DNA of 64,000 nt from Gordius sp. MW1 (taxonomy: Eukaryota > Nematomorpha > Gordioida > Gordea > Gordiidae), in contig OZ038533.1 of NCBI GenBank assembly GCA_964036665.1, positions 2,652,001 to 2,716,000 on the forward strand. The letters are read 5' to 3'. Below are positions 58,837 to 64,000 of the stretch, one piece after another. A program made the translations under genes and the position numbers. The notes below the pieces were generated by a model that saw only the letters and a program-made list of their open reading frames with translations, was not told where the DNA came from and ran no database searches. Each line of letters starts with the position of its first letter. Position 1 is the first letter of the stretch.

Positions 58837-60600
58837 TAATTGAACGTACTCGTGGTACTGAAGGTTACAAGACATCCTGTTTTAGGGCGTCACACCACAT
58901 TTAAAAATAAAATCTAAAAGGCTTGCCTTTTATGAATTGCTTTGCTGGATGTCCATAAAAGTCGCCTTGAATATATTCAATGAAATATGGGTTGCACAAT
59001 TTTTAATTGATTTTAAACTAAATATTTAAAATGTCAGGAAAACCTAGAATTTTTGTGTTTGAACTGTTTAAAGTTGTCTGATTGTGTTTTAAAACCGATT
59101 TCTACGCATACCATTGGATATTATTTTGTCGAAGATTATGATAATTTTGGGAGACTATTTAATACCATTTTAAAAAATTGTAATAATTTGAAATTCGTTA
59201 ATCGTTAATTTAAAATCATGGATGTGTTTTTTTGCATATGAATTAGAGATCTAAAGCAAAATAATAAAACTTTTATATTATTTGATGGGAAGTAATGACA
59301 GTTAAAATTACATTTTAGATCTCTTTTAACTTTTTATAACGGAAAAACTTATTGCTACAAACCTAAAAATGGGATCAAGTTATAAAAAGTCCGCCATCTA
59401 CTATTATAATATGGGGTATATTCTATTAAAATATCATAAAATCAGTATGAAATATTGAAATGTAGACCTCTATCTTAGACCGCATTAAAATTATCAATTG
59501 AACTAATTTATAGCCGTATTTGGCATATTAAGAGGTACTATTTTATCTATAAATATCAGTTTATAATTATCGATTTAAGCCACATTGCGCCTAACATAAT
59601 TATGTAGTTGTCTAATTATTTAAAGTGGAAGAATACATTAATAAATAGCAAGATAAAGAGAGAGATAAGGATAATTAAACTTTATTAAATAGTAGGGCCA
59701 GTGATGGGACATGTTATCGAATAATAAAACAAAAATTTAAGGCAAAAGAATTAATAGAAGTAAAAACATATGGTTTTTACCAACTCGGCTTTGGCTAACA
59801 ATATTAAAATATATAATTATAGCATTGATATAATCTGTAGAAAATGTTATACAAATAAAAGTTAAACTAAATTAAACTATTCTTCTTTCACGTATTTACA
59901 TATACGACATACATCTCAAGAGTTTCCATCTTATTTAGATCATCCGTCCATTTTTAAATTATTTTCAACTGTCACTAAACACATGGCACTAGGCTCAATT
60001 CACAAAGTTATGCCTGAATCTGTGTTTTTACATAATTTTAAAATAAAAATGACGAGTCAAAAGGCGATTATGTTAGCTTGTTAGAATGTGGCTTATAAAA
60101 TTTAGAGAGTTGATATGTGGATTTGATAAAGGGTTGGTTATTAATTAGGTTATTTTTAATATGTTCTAATCAAACGTATAAAAGATGCACGATTGGACAT
60201 CATATACAAACCACTTTTGGTCTTATCAAGCACCTAAATTATATATCTGAACTCTATTTTAGTCTAATATATATCTTACAACAAATTGTATTTTTAAATC
60301 AAATTTTATAAAGTAGGCAAATCTTAAGATAGTTATTTACATAACCGAGTCTTGTGCAAATGACTAAACGTTATATTAATAAAAATTGTCAAAAAATAGA
60401 AAATTTATTTTGAAAATAATAAAATTATTATTGGTTTTGCCTTGGCTGATAAACATTTTACATGTCATTTCCATGCGAAATTTTTTGATCGATTATATGG
60501 TATATATATATTTTTTTTTTAATGTATATTTTTTATTTGAACCTAAGAACATTATAAAAACGAAGGGTTAAAATTCGAAAAATATAGGAGCGGGTATAAA
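58837..60600. other. AT-rich intergenic, no gene seen
   Basis: Neither strand shows a coding stretch with motif or splice support. Open frames at 60117 and 60386 are low-complexity. Confidence 0.55.
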
Positions 60601-60604
60601 AAAA

Positions 60605-62030
60605 AATTATAATTAAAAAGCGTCGCATGTGTCATCTAATAAAAGAGGCCAGCTGTCGGCCAGGGATTTAAAATTGTACTTGGCGATAAAGATACCAATT
60701 TTTTGTTTAAGTAAATAATTTGTGGAATATTTAGTGGGCGGGCAGCGACGGCTGATATCTTTAAAAAGCTTAATGGCGGCAGGACCAAAAGTCCCAGAAC
60801 ACGAGGCAACGATAGGGGTAAAGATATTAGAGGGTAGGAGGGCCTGGTATTTTACCGTTTTGCGGTGTTCGGCGAGGGTCAGAGCATTGTAGTTCTGGTT
60901 AGAGGGGGCGAAAATGTCTATGCAGGTGAAATCCCATTTAAGGGGTAGACTATTTTGCCAAGGGATGAGGGTAGAGCCATCTGGTCGCATCCTTCCCTCC
61001 AACGAAGGGTCTGACGGCTCTAAGACGGACGGGATATTGGCTTTTTTAAAAGGCTTGGATAAGGCTATTCACCCTTTCGTGCCTTATGTATTTAAATTTA
61101 TTGTAAAGGCAGTGTAGGGGGTGCCTTGAATAAATGTCTATGTTCTGGGAGCAGTTGCGGCAGGAATATTCCTTTGAATAAAGAATTCCTAGTCTGAGGG
61201 CAATGGAGTATGCTAGCTCTGGGTCCTCCAACATCAATCCAGAAAGTGAGCTAGGATAAGCTTCTAGCCACTCGTGACCCGATCCATCAGAAACCAAAGA
61301 TTTAAGGTTAAAGTGCTGGCGGGCGTCGCAACTCGATAAGAGGTAATCAACGGAGCGCGATACGAGGCCAGCATCCCAATCCTTTTGTCTTGAGGTTATG
61401 GGGAAAGGGATCCCTGGATTGACGTTAGCGGACCAGACATCTAGAGCTTGCACAAACGAAGGATCCTCACTTGTTGTGATTAATCGGTCGATCAAAGCTT
61501 GGGCGGATTTATACGAAGAGATAAAAGCTGCTAAAAAATTTAAGGTAACTGGGCGTATGCCTAAGCCGCCAGCTTTGGTAGGTAATGAGGCTTAAAGCCA
61601 CGAAGAAGTACTGAATTTGATATTAAGGATGGCTTCTAGCGTGTTTTTCATGAAGCTATCGTAACTTTTTAAAATCTCGGGTAATAAAAAAGCTGATGAT
61701 GACCGGAAGCAGTGTTGAATTTTTGAGATATTAAAATAATTTTTGACTATATAAAACGCATGATGTTTTGGGAGGGTATTAAGAATTTCTGTCTTCGAGG
61801 AAAGAGTTGATAAGTGCCTATGTAAAAACTCTATTAAGGCGATTTGCCCACCTATTGGTGAGCCTAGATGAGTTAAACTCTTCATTTCAACTTTTAAAAA
61901 AGGCTTAAAAATTGGAAATAAGTCTGTATCCGGGCACTGATATATCTCGCATTTAGAGAAATTTAATTTCAGGTTTAGGATACCTTCAGAAGTTATAAAA
62001 TTCTGACACTTCGTCTGCAACATATGATCT
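60605..62030 (-). mobile_element. 5'-truncated LINE (copy 4) abutting RNASEH2A
   Basis: Minus-strand relative of the copies at 19686 and 56366. 62023-61592 covers the end of RT and thumb (NLKLNFSKCEIYQC, HLGSPIGGQIAL, FYIVKNYFNISKIQHCF). 61495-61046 has RQKDWDAGLVSRSVDYLLS and the Cys/His cluster. 61002-60613 has EGRMRPDGS, LKWDFTCIDIFAPS and FTPIVASCSGTFG. Two frame breaks. The 5' end lies only about 84 bp before the RNASEH2A start, head to head. Confidence 0.85.
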
Positions 62031-62107
62031 CATTAAAGAACATTCGCGTTAATGTAACAAATAGTAATTTAATTTAAAAATCATATGATAGCGCATTTTT
62101 CAAATAT

Positions 62108-63366
62108 ATGGAAATGGATCATTATAAATTTTTATCAAAATTTCATAATAATAATCTCTCTACGCTAATTGATGGAAATACAAAGAAATTTAAAGTTAAT
62201 GGCAAAGAGGAGATTATAGTAGGCATTGATGAAGCTGGCAGGGGCCCTGTTTTAGGTAATAAATAATAATAATAAAATGTATTTATAGGACCCCTTGTTT
62301 ATGGAATGGTAGCAAGTAAAAAATCAAAACTAAACCATTTGAAGGAGTTGGGTTATTGCGGTAATTTACACAATAGTATTTGATGTTTGTTTCAAAGATT
62401 CTAAAAAACTTGATGAAACAACCAGAACTATTTTATTCAATGGATTAAACAATTCAGATATTAAAGATTACACATATTGGTCTGTAAATGTTCTATCACC
62501 TAATTACATATCAACCTCAATGTTAAAAAAGTATTGATATTATTTTATTTACCATTAATTTATCAGAGAAAAATATAATCTAAATTTTTTGTCTCATGAT
62601 GCAGTTATTGATCTCATCAATTGTTTCGTGACTATGGGCAATAAAATAAATGAAGTAATATAAAAGTGTGCTTAAATTATTGTTTAGCTGTATGTTGATA
62701 CAATTGGGCCTCCAGAAAAACTACAAAACAAATTAAGGGAATATTTTTCAACAAAGCATGTTTCAAAAATAATAGTTTCTAAGAAAGCTGATGATATATA
62801 CCCAATAGTTGGTTGTGCAAGTATATGTGCCAAAGTAAATCCAATGCATTTAAATGTATCATAAAATCAAGGTTATCAGGGATAAATTGATTAAAGAATG
62901 GCAATTCGTAGAAAATAAGGATAATATTAAATTGAAAGAAGTCCATACAAATTCGTTTGATTATGGATCAGGGTATCCATCAGGTAGTGATTGATATACC
63001 AGATAAATTAAAGTATAATTTTTAAATACAGATCCAAAAACAAAATCATATTTAGCCAAAACAGTCAATTATGTTTTTGGTTTTCCTACATTTGTTAGAT
63101 TTAGTTGGTCAACAGCTGAACTGATTATGAATGATAAAACATGCAAAGTTATTTGGTAAATTAATTATTCATAAACATTTTAATTAAGTAGGGAGGATGA
63201 AGATTCTAATCAAAAGTCATTGCCTTCTTTGAAAAGATTAAAACCCTTACAAAAGAATTCCATCAAAAATTATTTTCAAGTTGATAAACAGAAGACAAAT
63301 GATATATTGCTTGGCAAATCAGTGACATTTACAAATTTGACTTTTTTTGATATTTTATTGACATAA
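62108..63366 (+). CDS. RNASEH2A: Ribonuclease H2 catalytic subunit A, eight exons
   Basis: Cuts RNA in RNA-DNA hybrids and removes single ribonucleotides from DNA in the nucleus. Exons 62108-62255, 62289-62360, 62398-62530, 62567-62654, 62688-62834, 62872-62983, 63032-63155 and 63192-63366 splice in phase to 332 aa (human is 299). Introns are 33-48 bp. The type 2 catalytic residues are present: [28 protein letters not shown] and [43 protein letters not shown] and FVRFSWSTA are also conserved. The C-terminal exon carries KNSIKNYF, a PIP-like motif at the position of KITSYF in the human protein. The start could also be the second ATG, two codons later. No breaks are seen. Confidence 0.95.
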
Positions 63367-63400
63367 ATTATTTACATGTGTAATTATAAATAGATAAAAA

Positions 63401-63406
63401 AATAAA
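63401..63406 (+). terminator. Polyadenylation signal of RNASEH2A
   Basis: AATAAA 34 bases after the stop codon. Confidence 0.65.
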
Positions 63407-63583
63407 ATTCATATATTGTTTTAAAATCCTAATGATTACACAAATAATTTATTAATGGTTTGGCAGAAAAAGATGTGGATAAAGGTTTGTCATTTGAAAT
63501 CTTTACTGGACAATTACGAAAGGATTGATAATTTTGAATGATTGATTGTTGATGATGCTAAACATTTTTAAATTATAAAATAA
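63407..63583. other. Spacer between convergent genes
   Basis: Short AT-rich spacer shared by the 3' ends of RNASEH2A and the minus-strand gene. No other feature seen. Confidence 0.5.
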
Positions 63584-64000
63584 TTAATTAACTACCAAAA
63601 TAATTAATTTTTGCTTAAATTCTTCAATGTGATTTCTTTTTGAATTCATTAAATCTATGTACTGGCTAGGAATTGTCTGATCATAATTTGTTTTCTTTAG
63701 TTCACATTGACTAATATCCCAATAAATGTACATATTATAATTAAAAAATATTTGACTCATATATTTTTTTAAATTTTATATAAGTGCTATGCCAAAAACA
63801 AGGAAAGTCAATTCATACAAATGAAATGACTTAGGGTGTTTTGGTAAAATTTATAAATACTTTTTGAATTCTATATATTCCATGTGATATTTGTTCACAC
63901 ATTCTTTCCATCTATGTTTTTCCTCTTCAAGCTTTTTATTAAGGGTTTTAAGCATCACAATAGTATTATCTTCATGTTTTTGATCTTTTTCATCACTACT
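63584..64000 (-). CDS. 3' end of an unrecognised coiled-coil protein gene (partial)
   Basis: Two minus-strand exons, 64000-63861 (continuing out of the window) and 63710-63584 (TAA), join in phase across a 150-bp GT..AG intron. The frame is open to the window edge. The visible 88 residues are charged and helical, with LKTLNKKLEEEKHRWKECV, then HMEYIEF and QYIDLMNSKRNHIEEFKQKL, typical of a coiled coil. No family was recognised. It is convergent with RNASEH2A. Confidence 0.6.

Overview
The window is eukaryotic nuclear DNA from an animal, very AT-rich and dominated by transposable elements and their debris. It has spliceosomal introns, AATAAA signals, a lysyl oxidase-like (LOXL) gene with scavenger-receptor cysteine-rich (SRCR) domains, and many metazoan-type transposon families: Gypsy LTR elements, two kinds of LINE, hAT, piggyBac and pogo-type elements. 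No operons, bacterial genes or CRISPR arrays are seen. The species cannot be named from the sequence. Introns of 33-48 bp in three housekeeping genes, beside introns of 157 bp to 5.9 kb in the LOXL gene, point to a lineage with minimal introns, perhaps a non-bilaterian or other invertebrate; this is inference.

Five host genes can be rebuilt with phase-consistent exons. They are an INO80E-like subunit gene (minus, 1455-1853), RPS15/uS19 (plus, 20984-21539), an SRCR-LOXL gene (minus, 36142-46662), RNASEH2A (plus, 62108-63366), and the 3' end of an unrecognised coiled-coil gene (minus, 63584 to the window edge). The LOXL gene is the best find. Its copper-site exon exists in two tandem versions (37541-37661 and 37266-37383). 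They have identical phases, and exactly one must be spliced in to keep the frame, so they look like mutually exclusive exons.

Layout: 2130-9055 is one decayed Gypsy retrotransposon that carries three intruders. A foldback element sits in its 5' LTR. A 3.8-kb hAT-like foldback element with inverted G/C-rich minisatellites sits in gag, flanked by a perfect 8-bp target duplication. In place of most of pol there is an intronless fragment resembling kinesin light chain. From 10.7 to 14.9 kb are two inverted Gypsy fragments, one interrupted by a hAT-type MITE (TSD GTCAATTT). From 16 to 20.8 kb are repeats, a hAT transposase fragment and a LINE. From 24.3 to 24.9 kb is a piggyBac-type MITE whose empty site survives in a paralogous repeat at 16.64 kb. 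From 26.7 to 30.6 kb is a large composite minisatellite. From 30.6 to 33 kb are Gypsy pol remnants. The 5.9-kb first LOXL intron holds several repeats. From 50 to 62 kb are LINEs of the same family as the 19.7-kb copy, one flanked by a 104-bp direct repeat, plus RTE-like and Gypsy remnants and a second hAT MITE.

The host genes do not form a pathway. INO80E (chromatin remodelling), RPS15 (translation) and RNase H2A (ribonucleotide removal) are housekeeping genes, and LOXL is an extracellular-matrix cross-linking enzyme. What ties the window together is transposon activity: nested insertions, a probable host-gene capture, and LINE copies whose 5' ends stop 84 to about 210 bp upstream of two housekeeping start codons.
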